A stretch of DNA of 64,000 bases from Amphibiibacter pelophylacis (GCF_037688875.1 NZ_JAWDIE010000019.1:3869-67868); one strand, 5' to 3'. Counted from the stretch's first letter, positions 1 through 13,246 are shown. The notes: generated by a model from the sequence alone, not told the origin. Numbers and translations are program-made.

Positions 1-761
1 TGGGCTGGTGGCTGCAGCCGACCAGCGCCGCGCAGCAGCAGCGCCTGACCGACCAGTACGCAGCCGGATCGGTGCTGGCGCGGCTCACGCCGGGCGTTTT
101 CCAGGCCTTTCCGGGCAAGGGTGCGCTTTTTCTGGATCAACCCGAGGGGCCGGATGCGGCCAGCACGCTTTACGCCCTGACCGCGCAGGACGCCATCAGC
201 GCCATGGGCCTGAATTCGGACACCGCCCGCATCGGCCAGGACAGCACGGCCAGCGGCCGGGCGCGCGACGCCACGCTGCAGGCCGGGGAGCTGATCCACC
301 AGGATCCGGCCAGCGGCACCACCGACCGCGTCCGCTTTGAAGCCCTGCAGTGGCTGGACCAGCGCCCGCCCGCCGAGCGCGCCGCCGTGCCCTGGGAGCA
401 GCGCCCCAGCGCTGAACTGTGGCGCACGCGCGCCCAGCCCGAAGCCCGCGCCGAACTGTTCGGCCGCCTGTCGCCCGCCGTCCTGCTGATGGTGATGGTG
501 CTGCTGAGCGCCGTGCTGGCCGTGCACCACCCGCGCCAGCCCTCGGTCTGGGGCTGGCTGGGTCTGGGGCTGGTGGCGCTGATTTATTTCAACACACAGT
601 TTCTGGCGCAGCGCTGGCTGCAGCAGGACCGGGCCGCCTGGGGCCTGATCGTTGCCGGGGTGCACGGCATTCCGCTGGCGCTGGCCCTGGCGCTGCTGTA
701 CTGGCGCCAGTACCAGGGCGTGCGCCGCCCCGGTCTGTGGCCGCGCCGGAGCGCCGCATGA
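1..761 (+). CDS. lptF: LPS export ABC transporter permease LptF (3' part)
   Basis: The open frame enters from the left edge (first full codon at 3) and ends in TGA at 759-761, leaving about 252 C-terminal residues of a protein usually near 360-370. LptF is one of two inner-membrane permeases that, with LptB and LptG, pull lipopolysaccharide out of the membrane toward the LptC-LptA bridge. What remains is the end of the periplasmic domain followed by three C-terminal hydrophobic segments (from about base 470 on) and a basic tail, as in the YjgP/YjgQ family. The stop overlaps the lptG start (ATGA at 758-761), so the two are translationally coupled. The call rests on this topology and on the adjacent lptG. 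The N-terminal half is outside the window. Confidence 0.85.
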   Translation, partial: GWWLQPTSAAQQQRLTDQYAAGSVLARLTPGVFQAFPGKGALFLDQPEGPDAASTLYALTAQDAISAMGLNSDTARIGQDSTASGRARDATLQAGELIHQDPASGTTDRVRFEALQWLDQRPPAERAAVPWEQRPSAELWRTRAQPEARAELFGRLSPAVLLMVMVLLSAVLAVHHPRQPSVWGWLGLGLVALIYFNTQFLAQRWLQQDRAAWGLIVAGVHGIPLALALALLYWRQYQGVRRPGLWPRRSAA

Positions 762-1897
762 TGCCGCGCCACCGCCGTCTGATCCTGGGCCTGCTGCTGC
801 AGCGCGTGCTGCTGCTGGTCGTGGCGCTGCTGGCGCTGTTTGCTTTCCTGGACGCCACGCGCGTTTTCGCCCAGGTCAGGCCGGACGGCTACAGCTGGTT
901 GCAGGCGCTGGGCCAGATCGGACTGCGCATGCCGCGCCACCTCTACGACGGTCTGCCGCTGGCGGTGCTGCTGGGCGCGGTGATGGCACTGAGCCACCTG
1001 GCGCAGACCTCGCAGTTCACCGTGCTGCGCGCCGCCGGGCTGGCCCCGCGCGATCTGGTCCGCCTGCTGGCGGGCACGGGCGTGGCGCTGGCCGCGCTGA
1101 CCTGGCTGTGGGGCGACCAGGTGGCCACGCGCACCGACCAGGCCGCGCAGACGCAGCAGGATCTGCGCCTGGGCCGTCGCGCCGCCACCGATGCGCCGCC
1201 CGTGTGGCTGCGCGAGCGCTGGCCCGCACCGGGGTCGCCAAGCAGCGAACCGGCCACGCTGCGCTTCATCAGCGCCCGGGTGCGCGGCAGCGGCGAACTG
1301 GCCGATGTCGTCATCCAGGCCTTCGACGATCAGGGGCGGCTGCGCAGCACCTGGCGCGCAGCCGGGGCGCAGATTCCACCAACCGCCAGTGGCCACTGGA
1401 CGCTGATGGACGCGCGCCGCACCGATTTCCCGCCCGCAGGCGATGCCCCCACCGCGCCGCCGCTGGCCGAAATCCGCCAGGCCCGCATGGACTGGCCCAC
1501 GCAGCTGGACACCGCGCTGGTGCTGTCGGCCCTGAGCCCCAGCTACCAGATGAGCAGCGCCCGCCTGCTGGAATACGGCCGCCACCTGCGCGACGCCGGA
1601 CAGAGCGACCAGCCCTACAGCGTCGCGCTGTGGAACCGCATTTTTTACGCCCTGGGCTGTGGCGTGCTGCTGCTGCTGGCCCTGCCCTTTGCCTACGCAC
1701 CGCCCCGGCGCAACGCCAGCGGCATGGCCCTGCTGGCGGGCACGCTGCTGGGCGTGGCTTACGTGCTGGCCAACAGCGTCGCTGCACAGATCGGCCAGAT
1801 CTACCAGTGGAACGCCCTGGCCAGCACCGCCTGGCCGACGCTGCTGGCGCTGGCCGGGGCCACGCTGTGGCTGCGCCGCACCTGGCGGCTGCGCTGA
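758..1897 (+). CDS. lptG: LPS export ABC transporter permease LptG
   Basis: A 379-residue permease of the YjgP/YjgQ family, partner of LptF in the LptB2FG lipopolysaccharide extractor. N-terminal hydrophobic helices lie at about residues 8-32 and 60-90. A long hydrophilic periplasmic region (about 120-265) follows, then three C-terminal transmembrane segments and a short basic end, which is the normal LptG topology. The start is one of two adjacent ATGs (758 or 761). The first overlaps the lptF stop by 4 bases, which favours it and implies coupled synthesis of the heterodimer. Length is normal (E. coli LptG has 360 residues). A long antisense open frame over this gene is a by-product of GC-rich codons. 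Confidence 0.92.
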   Translation: MMPRHRRLILGLLLQRVLLLVVALLALFAFLDATRVFAQVRPDGYSWLQALGQIGLRMPRHLYDGLPLAVLLGAVMALSHLAQTSQFTVLRAAGLAPRDLVRLLAGTGVALAALTWLWGDQVATRTDQAAQTQQDLRLGRRAATDAPPVWLRERWPAPGSPSSEPATLRFISARVRGSGELADVVIQAFDDQGRLRSTWRAAGAQIPPTASGHWTLMDARRTDFPPAGDAPTAPPLAEIRQARMDWPTQLDTALVLSALSPSYQMSSARLLEYGRHLRDAGQSDQPYSVALWNRIFYALGCGVLLLLALPFAYAPPRRNASGMALLAGTLLGVAYVLANSVAAQIGQIYQWNALASTAWPTLLALAGATLWLRRTWRLR

Positions 1898-1927
1898 CCC
1901 GGCGCTCCTTCCTTTCAAGGCCCTGCC

Positions 1928-2902
1928 ATGAACCTGCACCAGTTCCGATTCGTCCAGGAGGCGGTGCGCCGCAACCTCAACCTGACCGAAACCGCGCGCG
2001 TGCTGCACACCTCTCAGCCGGGCATCTCCAAAGCCATTCTCGAACTGGAAGAAGAGCTGGGCATCGACATTTTCGTGCGTCACGGCAAGCGCCTGCGCCG
2101 CGTCTCCGAGCCTGGGCAGAAGGTGCTGGAATCGGTGGAAATCATCCTGCGCGAAGTCGCCAACCTGCGCCGCATCGGGCAGGAGTTCTCGCGCCAGGAC
2201 GTGGGCCGCCTGAGCATCGCCACCACGCACACGCAGGCGCGCTACATGCTGCCCGAGCCGCTGGCCCGCCTGCGCCAGATCTACCCCAAGGTGCAGGTCA
2301 GCCTGCACCAGGGCACGCCCGACCAGGTCACCGCCATGCTGCTCGACGAGGTCGCCGACGTGGGGCTGGCGACCGAATCGGTGGCCGAATCGGACGCGCT
2401 CATCACCTTCGCCTGCCACGAGTGGCAGCACGCCATGGTCGTGCCCCAGCACCACGAGCTGGCGCAGCTGCCCGAATCGGCGGTGATCACGCTGGAGCAG
2501 CTGCAGCGCTGGCCGCTCATCACCTACCAGCCCTCGTTCGCCGGGCGCAAACGCATCGACGCGGCGTTCGAGCAGCGCCAGCTCACGCCGCAGATTGCGC
2601 TGGAGGCCATCGATTCCGACATCATCAAAACCTATGTGCGCCTGGGCATGGGCGTGGGCATCATCGCCGAAATGGCGCTGCAGCCCCCCGGCCAGACGGG
2701 CGAAGCGCGCCCTGACAAGGACCTGGTCTGGCGCCCGCTGGGCCACCTGTTTGGCAGCAACACGTCGCGCCTGGCGTTCAAGCGCGGCGTTTACGCGCGC
2801 GATTACGTGCTGACTTTTGCCGAACTGTTCTCGCCGCGCCTGACCCGCGAGCTGCTGCTGCGCACGCTGCAGGGGCCGGGCAAGGACCACTATGAGCTTT
2901 GA
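1928..2902 (+). CDS. cysB: CysB-family LysR-type regulator
   Basis: A 324-residue LysR-type regulator. The N-terminal winged helix (about 1-60) reads NLTETARVLHTSQPGISKAI, the CysB version with Thr-Ser-Gln-Pro in the recognition helix. The effector domain keeps the THTQARY segment (about residue 100) and IDSDIIKTYVRLGMGVGI (about 225-245), both typical of CysB/Cbl proteins that bind acetylserine or sulfate-related ligands. CysB activates sulfate assimilation genes. The gene lies 30 bp after lptG with AAGG in front of the ATG. A sulfurtransferase gene follows at once, fitting a sulfur theme. Closely related Cbl or SsuR-type regulators cannot be excluded from sequence alone. Confidence 0.85.
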   Translation: MNLHQFRFVQEAVRRNLNLTETARVLHTSQPGISKAILELEEELGIDIFVRHGKRLRRVSEPGQKVLESVEIILREVANLRRIGQEFSRQDVGRLSIATTHTQARYMLPEPLARLRQIYPKVQVSLHQGTPDQVTAMLLDEVADVGLATESVAESDALITFACHEWQHAMVVPQHHELAQLPESAVITLEQLQRWPLITYQPSFAGRKRIDAAFEQRQLTPQIALEAIDSDIIKTYVRLGMGVGIIAEMALQPPGQTGEARPDKDLVWRPLGHLFGSNTSRLAFKRGVYARDYVLTFAELFSPRLTRELLLRTLQGPGKDHYEL

Positions 2903-2918
2903 ACAACAGGAGAAAACC

Positions 2919-3788
2919 ATGAGCGATGCTGTCCTGATCTCCGCCCCCGACCTGCGCGCCGGGCTGGAGACGCCCGGCGCCCAGCCCCCCGTGCTGCTGG
3001 ACTGCCGCCACTGGCTGGCCCAGCCTGCGCAGGGCCGCGAGGCCTGGCTGGCGGGGCACATTCCCGGCGCGCACTTCGCCCACATGGACGAAGACCTCAG
3101 CGGCACGCACAGCCCCGGCAGCGGCCGCCACCCGCTGCCGCAGCGCGAGGCGCTGGCGCAGTCGCTGGCACGCTGGGGCATCACGCCTGACAGCCGCGTG
3201 GTCGCCTACGACGCGCACTCGGGCGCCATGGCGGCACGCGCCTGGTGGCTGCTGCGCTGGATGGGCGTGCGCCAGGTGCAGGTTCTGGACGGCGGCCTGC
3301 CCGCCTGGACCGATGCAGGCGGGGCGCTGGAATCGGGCGCCACCCCGGCCGCACCGGGCGCCACCCCGGTCACCTGGCCCGAAGCACAACGGGCCACGCG
3401 CAGCACAGCCGACGTGCTGGCCGGAATTGGCCAGCAGCGCCTGATCGACGCCCGCAGCGCAGACCGCTATCGCGGCGAAAACGAAACACTGGACCCGCTC
3501 GCCGGGCACATTCCGGGCGCGCTCAACCGCTTTTACGGGCTCAACCTGGGGCCGGACGGCCGCTTCCTGGCGCCCGACGTTCTGCGCGCGCAGTGGGCCG
3601 AACTGGGCGTCACCGCAGACACCGCCGCGCAGACCCTGCACCAGTGCGGCTCCGGCGTCACCGCCTGCCACAACCTGCTCGCCCTGGCCCACGCCGGCCT
3701 GCCCCCGGGCGTGCTCTACCCCGGCTCGTGGAGCGCCTGGTGCTCGGACGCGGGGCGGCCGAGGGCGGTGGGGGTGGAGGCGGCTTGA
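2919..3788 (+). CDS. sseA: 3-mercaptopyruvate / thiosulfate sulfurtransferase
   Basis: A 289-residue tandem rhodanese-domain enzyme that moves sulfane sulfur from 3-mercaptopyruvate (or thiosulfate) to a thiol acceptor such as cyanide or thioredoxin. Domain 1 is the inactive rhodanese fold. Domain 2 has the persulfide cysteine near residue 243 in the loop CGSGVTA, the version typical of mercaptopyruvate sulfurtransferases rather than classical rhodanese. The upstream in-frame ATG at 2892 lies inside the cysB 3' end. The ATG at 2919 follows ACAGGAG with good spacing and is chosen. It probably shares a transcript with cysB. Substrate preference is inferred only from the active-site loop. Confidence 0.85.
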   Translation: MSDAVLISAPDLRAGLETPGAQPPVLLDCRHWLAQPAQGREAWLAGHIPGAHFAHMDEDLSGTHSPGSGRHPLPQREALAQSLARWGITPDSRVVAYDAHSGAMAARAWWLLRWMGVRQVQVLDGGLPAWTDAGGALESGATPAAPGATPVTWPEAQRATRSTADVLAGIGQQRLIDARSADRYRGENETLDPLAGHIPGALNRFYGLNLGPDGRFLAPDVLRAQWAELGVTADTAAQTLHQCGSGVTACHNLLALAHAGLPPGVLYPGSWSAWCSDAGRPRAVGVEAA

Positions 3789-3838
3789 AGGTATCCGGGC
3801 CAGATCAGCCGGATGGCGCAGCACCAGACGCCTGTAAA

Positions 3839-3857
3839 TGCTTTTCGGGCAAAAGCA
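3839..3857. terminator. Hairpin between convergent sseA and coaX
   Basis: TGCTTTT, a 5-base loop (CGGGC) and AAAAGCA form a perfect 7-bp inverted repeat in the 136-bp gap between the convergent genes. There is no long T-run on either side, so termination is only suggested by position. Confidence 0.35.
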
Positions 3858-3924
3858 GACCGGAAAGCTCAAGCGGTGACATCGGACAAACCCCGCTTGC
3901 CCGCCAGGTGTTCGACGTGACCCC

Positions 3925-4860
3925 TCAAAAATGAATCGCATCCGGCCCCGGGTCCACCAGCCCGGCGGACAGCGCGGGAGCTGGGCTGGCTGCAGGCGCT
4001 GGGTTTGGGGCTGAGCCTGGCGCAGGTGCGGGCGTATCCAGCGCAGCGCTGGCCGGGATCAGCCCCTGCTGCACGGCGGCGCGGTGGGCCTCGATGGCCA
4101 GCAGGCCTTCGAAAATCAGGGTGTCGACGATGACGTGCGGCCAGGTGACGGCCTCGTGCAGGCGCACGGCAGCGCCCCCGGCCATGATGAGCACCGGCAC
4201 CTGGTTCAGGCGCTGCTGCAGGCGGCGCAGCTGGCCTTCGATGGCGCCCGCCAGGGCGAAGGTGCCCCCGCTCATCAGAGCATCCGATGTGTTGGTGGGG
4301 AAATCGACCACGCGCCCGGTGGGCACCTTGAGCCCGGCGGTGCCCAGCTCCAGCGCTTTCTGCATCAGGCCAAAGCCGGGCAGCACGACGCCGCCCAGGA
4401 AGCGGCCGTCGGCGTCGAGGGCGTCGATGGTCACGCAGGTGCCGACCATGACGACGACGGCCGGCTGGTTCAGGCCCTGCTGGCGCAGGCGGTGACGGGC
4501 GCCGATCAGCGCCACCCAGCGATCAGCGCCCAGGCGGCTGGGGTGGTCGTAGCCGTTGCTCACGCCCGCCTCAGAGCGGCCAGGCACCACCCAGCGCGGG
4601 CTTAAGTCCCAGAACTCCAGCTGCTCGCAGGCGCGCACGCGGATGGCTTCCGACGCCACCACGCAGCCCAGCATGCGCGTGGGCTGGCTCCATTGCACGC
4701 CCACCTGGCGGGCCAGTCCGGCCCACTGGCGCTCGGCCAGATCGTCCACGCGCTCCAGGAAAACGGCGCCGTGGGCCACCAGCCCGGCGCCCGGCTCGGG
4801 CCGGTCGTAAATGGCCCACTTCAGGCGGGTGTTGCCAATGTCTATGCACAGAAAGCTCAT
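3925..4860 (-). CDS. coaX: Type III pantothenate kinase
   Basis: A 311-residue CoaX, which phosphorylates pantothenate in the first step of coenzyme A synthesis. It opens with the acidic nucleotide-binding segment CIDIGNTRLKWA (residues 4-15). It also has NGYDHPSRLGADRWVALIGA (about 102-121) and the TCVTIDALDADGRFLGGVVLPG stretch, all hallmark regions of the acetate/sugar-kinase-fold type III enzymes. The last 40 residues are an Ala/Pro-rich tail with no obvious fold, longer than in most CoaX proteins. In many Burkholderiales coaX follows birA. Here the upstream gene is pilU, 102 bp away, so the usual pairing is absent. Confidence 0.93.
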   Translation of the reverse strand: MSFLCIDIGNTRLKWAIYDRPEPGAGLVAHGAVFLERVDDLAERQWAGLARQVGVQWSQPTRMLGCVVASEAIRVRACEQLEFWDLSPRWVVPGRSEAGVSNGYDHPSRLGADRWVALIGARHRLRQQGLNQPAVVVMVGTCVTIDALDADGRFLGGVVLPGFGLMQKALELGTAGLKVPTGRVVDFPTNTSDALMSGGTFALAGAIEGQLRRLQQRLNQVPVLIMAGGAAVRLHEAVTWPHVIVDTLIFEGLLAIEAHRAAVQQGLIPASAALDTPAPAPGSAPNPAPAASPAPALSAGLVDPGPDAIHF

Positions 4861-4962
4861 GACCCGGACGGCGCCGACAGCGCAAACATCAAAAACGCCA
4901 TCTTAGGGCCTGAAGCCGCCGCGCGACGGGCGCAGCCCCCCGCGTTTGTCCCTGGTTTCAGC

Positions 4963-6099
4963 TCAGAGCAGGCGCACGCCGTCAGTGCCTTCAGTCAGAT
5001 CGCGGTTTTTGCTGACCTTGCTGTGCAGCTTGATCTGCAGCCGCAGATCGTTGGCCGAATCGGCGAAGCGCAGCGCATCCTCGTAGGTGATGCGGCCGCC
5101 GTCGTGCAGATCGAACAGCGCCTGGTCGAAGGTGCGCATCCCGGTTTCGGTACTGCGCTTCATCACCTCCTTGATCTCGGTGATTTCGCCCCGGAAAATC
5201 AGGTCGGAGACCAGCGGCGAGTTGATCATCACCTCCACCGCCGCCACGCGGCCCTTGCCGGTGACGTTGGGCACCAGGCGCTGCGACACCATGGCGCGCA
5301 GGTTGAGCGACAGATCCATGTAGAGCTGCTCGCGGCGATCCTGCGGGAAGAAGTTGACGATGCGCTCCAGCGCCTGGTTGGCACTGTTGGCGTGCAGCGT
5401 CGCCAGGCACAGGTGGCCGGTTTCCGAGAACAGCATGGCGCTTTCCATGGCCTCGCGGTCGCGGATCTCGCCCATCAGCACCACGTCGGGCGCCTGACGC
5501 AGGGCGTTGCGCAGCGCCACCGACCAGTCGTCGGTGTCCAGGCCCACCTCGCGCTGGGTCACGATGCAGTTCTTGTGCGGGTGCACGAACTCGATCGGAT
5601 CCTCGATGGTGATGATGTGGCCGTGACTCTGCTCGTTGCGCCAGTCCAGCATGGCGGCCAGCGACGTGCTTTTGCCCGATCCCGTGGCGCCCACCATGAT
5701 GAACAGGCCGCGCGGGCTCATCACCAGATCCTTCAGCACGGACGGCAGACCCATGGCGTCCAGCTGCGGCAGCTGGGTGGGAATCTTGCGCAGCACCAGG
5801 CCCACCTGGCCCTGCTGGACGAAGGCGTTGACGCGAAAGCGCCCCAGATCGGTCGGCGAAATGGCGAAATTGCATTCCTTGCTGCGCTCGAAATCGGCGG
5901 CCTGGCGGTCGTTCATCAGCGAACGCGCCATGGCCGAGGTGTGCAGCGGCGTCAGCACCTGCGGCGAGACCTTCTGCACGCGCCCGTCCACCTTGATGGC
6001 GGGCGGGAAACCCGCGGTCAGGAAAAGATCCGAGCCCTCGCGCGTGATGACCAGCCGCAGCAGGTCGGTGATGATTTTGGTGGCCTGGGTGCGATCCAT
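4963..6099 (-). CDS. pilU: Type IV pilus retraction ATPase PilU
   Basis: A 378-residue PilT/PilU-family hexameric ATPase working at the cytoplasmic base of the type IV pilus in retraction. Visible motifs are Walker A GATGSGKS (about 130), the Asp box TIEDPIEF, Walker B VVLMGEIRDRE, and the His box HLCLATLHANSANQA. The N-terminal GSDLFLTAGFPPAIKVDG is the PilU form of the N-terminal domain. The C-terminal tail after the arginine-rich fold is longer than in PilT, as expected for PilU. It is the last gene of the pilT / cNMP-binding protein / pilU series on the minus strand. Confidence 0.93.
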   Translation of the reverse strand: MDRTQATKIITDLLRLVITREGSDLFLTAGFPPAIKVDGRVQKVSPQVLTPLHTSAMARSLMNDRQAADFERSKECNFAISPTDLGRFRVNAFVQQGQVGLVLRKIPTQLPQLDAMGLPSVLKDLVMSPRGLFIMVGATGSGKSTSLAAMLDWRNEQSHGHIITIEDPIEFVHPHKNCIVTQREVGLDTDDWSVALRNALRQAPDVVLMGEIRDREAMESAMLFSETGHLCLATLHANSANQALERIVNFFPQDRREQLYMDLSLNLRAMVSQRLVPNVTGKGRVAAVEVMINSPLVSDLIFRGEITEIKEVMKRSTETGMRTFDQALFDLHDGGRITYEDALRFADSANDLRLQIKLHSKVSKNRDLTEGTDGVRLL

Positions 6100-6144
6100 A
6101 GTGACTGGTCTGTCCGTATCGGTGAAGTCGGTGAAAACGGGCGC

Positions 6145-6804
6145 TTACTGTCGCGCCATGAGGTTGCTCAGGCGCAGGCTGACCTGGCGCAGGTTGAGCG
6201 AGATGCGGCGCGCCAGCCAGGCCAGCAGCACGGCGGCCAGGCGCGGGTCGCGCTCCATCATGTCGTCGAGCTGCTGGGCGTCCAGCACCGCGACCTTGCA
6301 GTCGGTCAGGGTGTGGCAGCCCGAGAAGCGCATCCCGGCATCCAGCAGCGACATCTCGCCCAGCGTCTGCCCGGCCTTGGCTTCGACCAGGCGCGTGGTG
6401 CCGCCCCAGGTCTGGCGCCGCTCGATGCCAAACCGCCCTTCCAGCACGATGAACATGTAGTCGCCGTACTCGTCCTGGGCGATCACGTCCTGGCCGGCCT
6501 CGATCTCGACAAAGTGCAGGTAGCGGCTGATCAGCAGCAGCTGCTCGGGCTGCAGCGACTGCACGTGGCGCTGCGCCGCAAAGAGCGCGACGATGGCCTC
6601 GCGGCCCCAGTCCTCGTCCAGCGCCTTCCAGCGCAGCACGGTGCGCTTTTGCAGCCAGGTGACCAGCGGCTGGGTGTCTTCCAGCTCCAGAAAGCGGCTG
6701 GTGAAAAAAGCGCTGTCCTCTTCCGGAAAGGCGCTGGGTACGGTGCCGCGCCGCTCCGGGGTCTGTTGCGGTTCGGGCCGCAGGAAGGAAAGCAGGCGTT
6801 TCAT
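6145..6804 (-). CDS. Cyclic nucleotide-binding domain protein between pilT and pilU
   Basis: A 219-residue protein with one cyclic nucleotide-monophosphate-binding (CRP-type) beta-roll, about residues 95-195: VIAQDEYGDYMFIVLEGRFGI, then AGQTLGEMSLLDAGMRFSG, which corresponds to the phosphate-binding cassette (GE.SLL...R.). No helix-turn-helix follows; the C-terminus is a single helix, so it is unlikely to be a transcription factor. About 90 N-terminal residues are not recognised. It lies 37 bp after pilT and 45 bp before pilU on the same strand and probably belongs to the same transcript. This points to a role in sensing a nucleotide for pilus retraction. The ligand (cAMP, cGMP or c-di-GMP) is not determined. 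Confidence 0.8.
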   Translation of the reverse strand: MKRLLSFLRPEPQQTPERRGTVPSAFPEEDSAFFTSRFLELEDTQPLVTWLQKRTVLRWKALDEDWGREAIVALFAAQRHVQSLQPEQLLLISRYLHFVEIEAGQDVIAQDEYGDYMFIVLEGRFGIERRQTWGGTTRLVEAKAGQTLGEMSLLDAGMRFSGCHTLTDCKVAVLDAQQLDDMMERDPRLAAVLLAWLARRISLNLRQVSLRLSNLMARQ

Positions 6805-6841
6805 GGAGGGTCTTTCGGGCGACGGGGCGACAGGCCGACGG

Positions 6842-7885
6842 TCAGCCGGGGAAGTTTTCCGGGTACTTGGCCTTGTTGCGAGCCTCGGACGGGGTGATGA
6901 GGTTGCGCTTGACCAGATCGCTCAGGTTCTGGTCCAGCGTCTGCATGCCGACGTTGGTCCCGGTCTGGATGGACGCGTACATCTGCGCGACCTTGTTCTC
7001 GCGGATCAGGTTGCGGATGGCCGAGGTGCCGATCATGATCTCGTGCGCGGCCACACGGCCCTCGCCGTCCTTGCGCTTGCACAGCGCCTGCGAGATCACG
7101 CCCACCAGCGATTCCGACAGCATGGCGCGCACCATGTCTTTTTCAGCCGCCGGGAAGACATCCACGATCCGGTCCACGGTCTTGGCCGCCGACGACGTAT
7201 GCAGCGTGCCAAACACCAGGTGGCCGGTTTCGGCGGCGGTCAGCGCCAGACGGATGGTTTCCAGATCGCGCATTTCACCGACCAGAATGGCGTCCGGATC
7301 CTCGCGCAGCGCAGCGCGCAGGGCGTTGGAGAAGCTCAGCGTCTGCGGGCCGACCTCGCGCTGGTTGATCAGGCATTTTTTGCTCTCGTGCACGAATTCG
7401 ATCGGGTCTTCGACGGTCAGGATGTGGCCGTATTCGTGCTCGTTGAGGTGGTTGACCATACCGGCCAGCGTGGTTGATTTGCCCGAGCCCGTCGGCCCCG
7501 TCACCAGCACCAGACCGCGCGGCTTGAGCGCCAGTTCGGCGAAGATTTTGGGGGCGCCCAGCTGCTCCAGCGACAGGATCTTGCTGGGAATCGTGCGGAA
7601 CACCGCGCCGGCACCGCGCGCGTGATTGAAGGCGTTGACCCGGAAGCGCGCCAGGCCTTCGATCTCGAAGGAAAAATCGCACTCCAGCGTCTCTTCGTAG
7701 ACCTTGCGCTGGGTGTCGGACATGATGTCGTAAATCAGCGCGTGGACCTGCTTGTGGTCCATGGCGTCCAGATTCAGGCGGCGCACATCGCCGTGCAGGC
7801 GGATCATGGGCGGCAGGCCCGCCGACAGGTGCAGGTCAGACGCCTTGTTCTTGACCGAAAATGCCAGCAGCTGTGTGATATCCAT
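6842..7885 (-). CDS. pilT: Type IV pilus twitching motility ATPase PilT
   Basis: A 347-residue PilT retraction motor. It begins MDITQLLAFSVKNKASDLHLSAG, the classic PilT N-terminus. It carries Walker A GPTGSGKST (about 130), Asp box TVEDPIEF, Walker B AILVGEMRDLE, and His box HLVFGTLHTSSAAKT. The C-terminal AIRNLIRENKVAQMYASIQTG is the PilT AIRNLIRE signature needed for retraction. An ATG six bases upstream (7891) is also in frame. The ATG at 7885 is preferred because AAAGGA sits five bases before it and because family members start there. The gene is divergent from yggS, with 24 bp between start codons. Confidence 0.95.
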   Translation of the reverse strand: MDITQLLAFSVKNKASDLHLSAGLPPMIRLHGDVRRLNLDAMDHKQVHALIYDIMSDTQRKVYEETLECDFSFEIEGLARFRVNAFNHARGAGAVFRTIPSKILSLEQLGAPKIFAELALKPRGLVLVTGPTGSGKSTTLAGMVNHLNEHEYGHILTVEDPIEFVHESKKCLINQREVGPQTLSFSNALRAALREDPDAILVGEMRDLETIRLALTAAETGHLVFGTLHTSSAAKTVDRIVDVFPAAEKDMVRAMLSESLVGVISQALCKRKDGEGRVAAHEIMIGTSAIRNLIRENKVAQMYASIQTGTNVGMQTLDQNLSDLVKRNLITPSEARNKAKYPENFPG

Positions 7886-7909
7886 CGTCATCCTTTAACC
7901 TTCGCCCCC

Positions 7910-8670
7910 ATGAGCGATACCCCATTGATTGTCCCGCACGATACGCCCCCCCTCCAGCAGGCCCTGGCCGCGCTGCAGCAGCGCATGGCCGCTGCCTGCC
8001 AGCGCAGCGGCCGTGACCCGGCCAGCGTGCGCCTGCTGGCCGTGAGCAAAACCGTAGCAGCGCCCGTCATCGCGCAGGCCTGGATGGCGGGCCAGATCGA
8101 TTTTGGCGAGAACTACGTTCAGGAAGCCCTGGAAAAGCAGAGTCTATGGCCCCATATTCGGCCGCATGACGGAGACAGCGCCCGCCCGGACCCGGTCTGG
8201 CACCTGATCGGGCCGCTGCAGTCCAACAAGACGGCGGTGGTGGCGCGGCAGTTTGCGTGGGTGCACAGCGTGGACCGGCTGAAAATCGCCCAGCGCCTGT
8301 CCGACCAGCGCCCCGAAGGTCTGCCGCCGCTGAACGTCTGCGTGCAGGTCAATGTGCAGGGCGAGATCGGCAAAAGCGGCGTGCCGCTGGCCGAGGCCCA
8401 GGCGCTGTGCGCGGCCATCGCGCTGCTGCCGCGTCTGCGCCTGCGCGGTCTGATGGTCATCCCCGACCCGGACCGGGGCGCCAGCGCCACGCGCGCGGCT
8501 TTTGAAGCGCTGGCCGCGCTGCGCGACCGTCTGGTCGCCTCGGGGCTGCAAGGGCTGGACACGCTCTCCATGGGCATGAGCGGCGATCTGGAAGACGCCA
8601 TCGCCGCCGGATCGACCTGCGTGCGCGTGGGCACGGCGCTGTTTGGCGCCCGCACCGCTCCCCCGGCCGG

Positions 8671-8674
<4 letters not shown>
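7910..8674 (+). CDS. yggS: YggS-family pyridoxal phosphate homeostasis protein
   Basis: A 254-residue PLP-binding protein of the YggS/PROSC family, a TIM-barrel carrier that keeps free pyridoxal phosphate balanced. The PLP lysine is in LLAVSKTV (about residue 45). FGENYVQEALEK, WHLIGPLQSNKT, VNVQGEIGKSG, LRGLMVIP and LSMGMSGDLEDAIAAGSTCVRVGTALFG are the standard conserved blocks. The start at 7910 leaves 24 bp to the divergent pilT start, so the promoters must overlap or lie inside pilT. It is often linked to the pilT locus in Proteobacteria. The 3' end overlaps recG by 4 bases. Confidence 0.93.
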
Positions 8675-10767
<2,093 letters not shown>

Positions 10768-10890
10768 GCCAGAAACGCGCTATCCCGGGCCGACTTGGCA
10801 TAAACACCGCGAATTTCCCGGATTTGCACAAGATTTTTTATCAATCGGCCCGTTTGACACCATCAATTGGACGCCGATGGCTCTCAATCC

Positions 10891-10930
10891 TAGACTGGTT
10901 TCATTGATTTTTGACATTCAAACCAGCCTA
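10891..10930. promoter_or_regulatory. Inverted repeat in front of katG
   Basis: TAGACTGGTTT (10891-10901) and AAACCAGCCTA (10920-10930) form an 11-bp inverted repeat with one mismatch and an 18-base AT-rich spacer. It ends at the AAGGA ribosome-binding site of katG (10930-10934). TAGACT could also serve as a -10 element with TTGGAC at 10867-10872 (18-bp spacing). Either an operator or an mRNA hairpin that touches the ribosome-binding site is possible. The spacing does not match the standard four-part OxyR site. Confidence 0.45.
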
Positions 10931-10941
10931 AGGACAGCCTC

Positions 10942-13203
<2,262 letters not shown>

Positions 13204-13246
13204 GTCCTGCGCGTTCAAGTATCCGGTCGGGATATAAGAACCAATC

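Noticed and set aside
584..3184. 866-codon open frame on the minus strand antisense to lptG and cysB
   Set aside because: Low-complexity Arg/Gln/Ala/Gly translation with no domain; typical antisense reading of GC-rich genes. The plus-strand genes are clear families.
10768..10941. Canonical OxyR box (ATAG-type four-part repeat) before katG
   Set aside because: No set of four properly spaced half-sites found; only the separate inverted repeat is reported.
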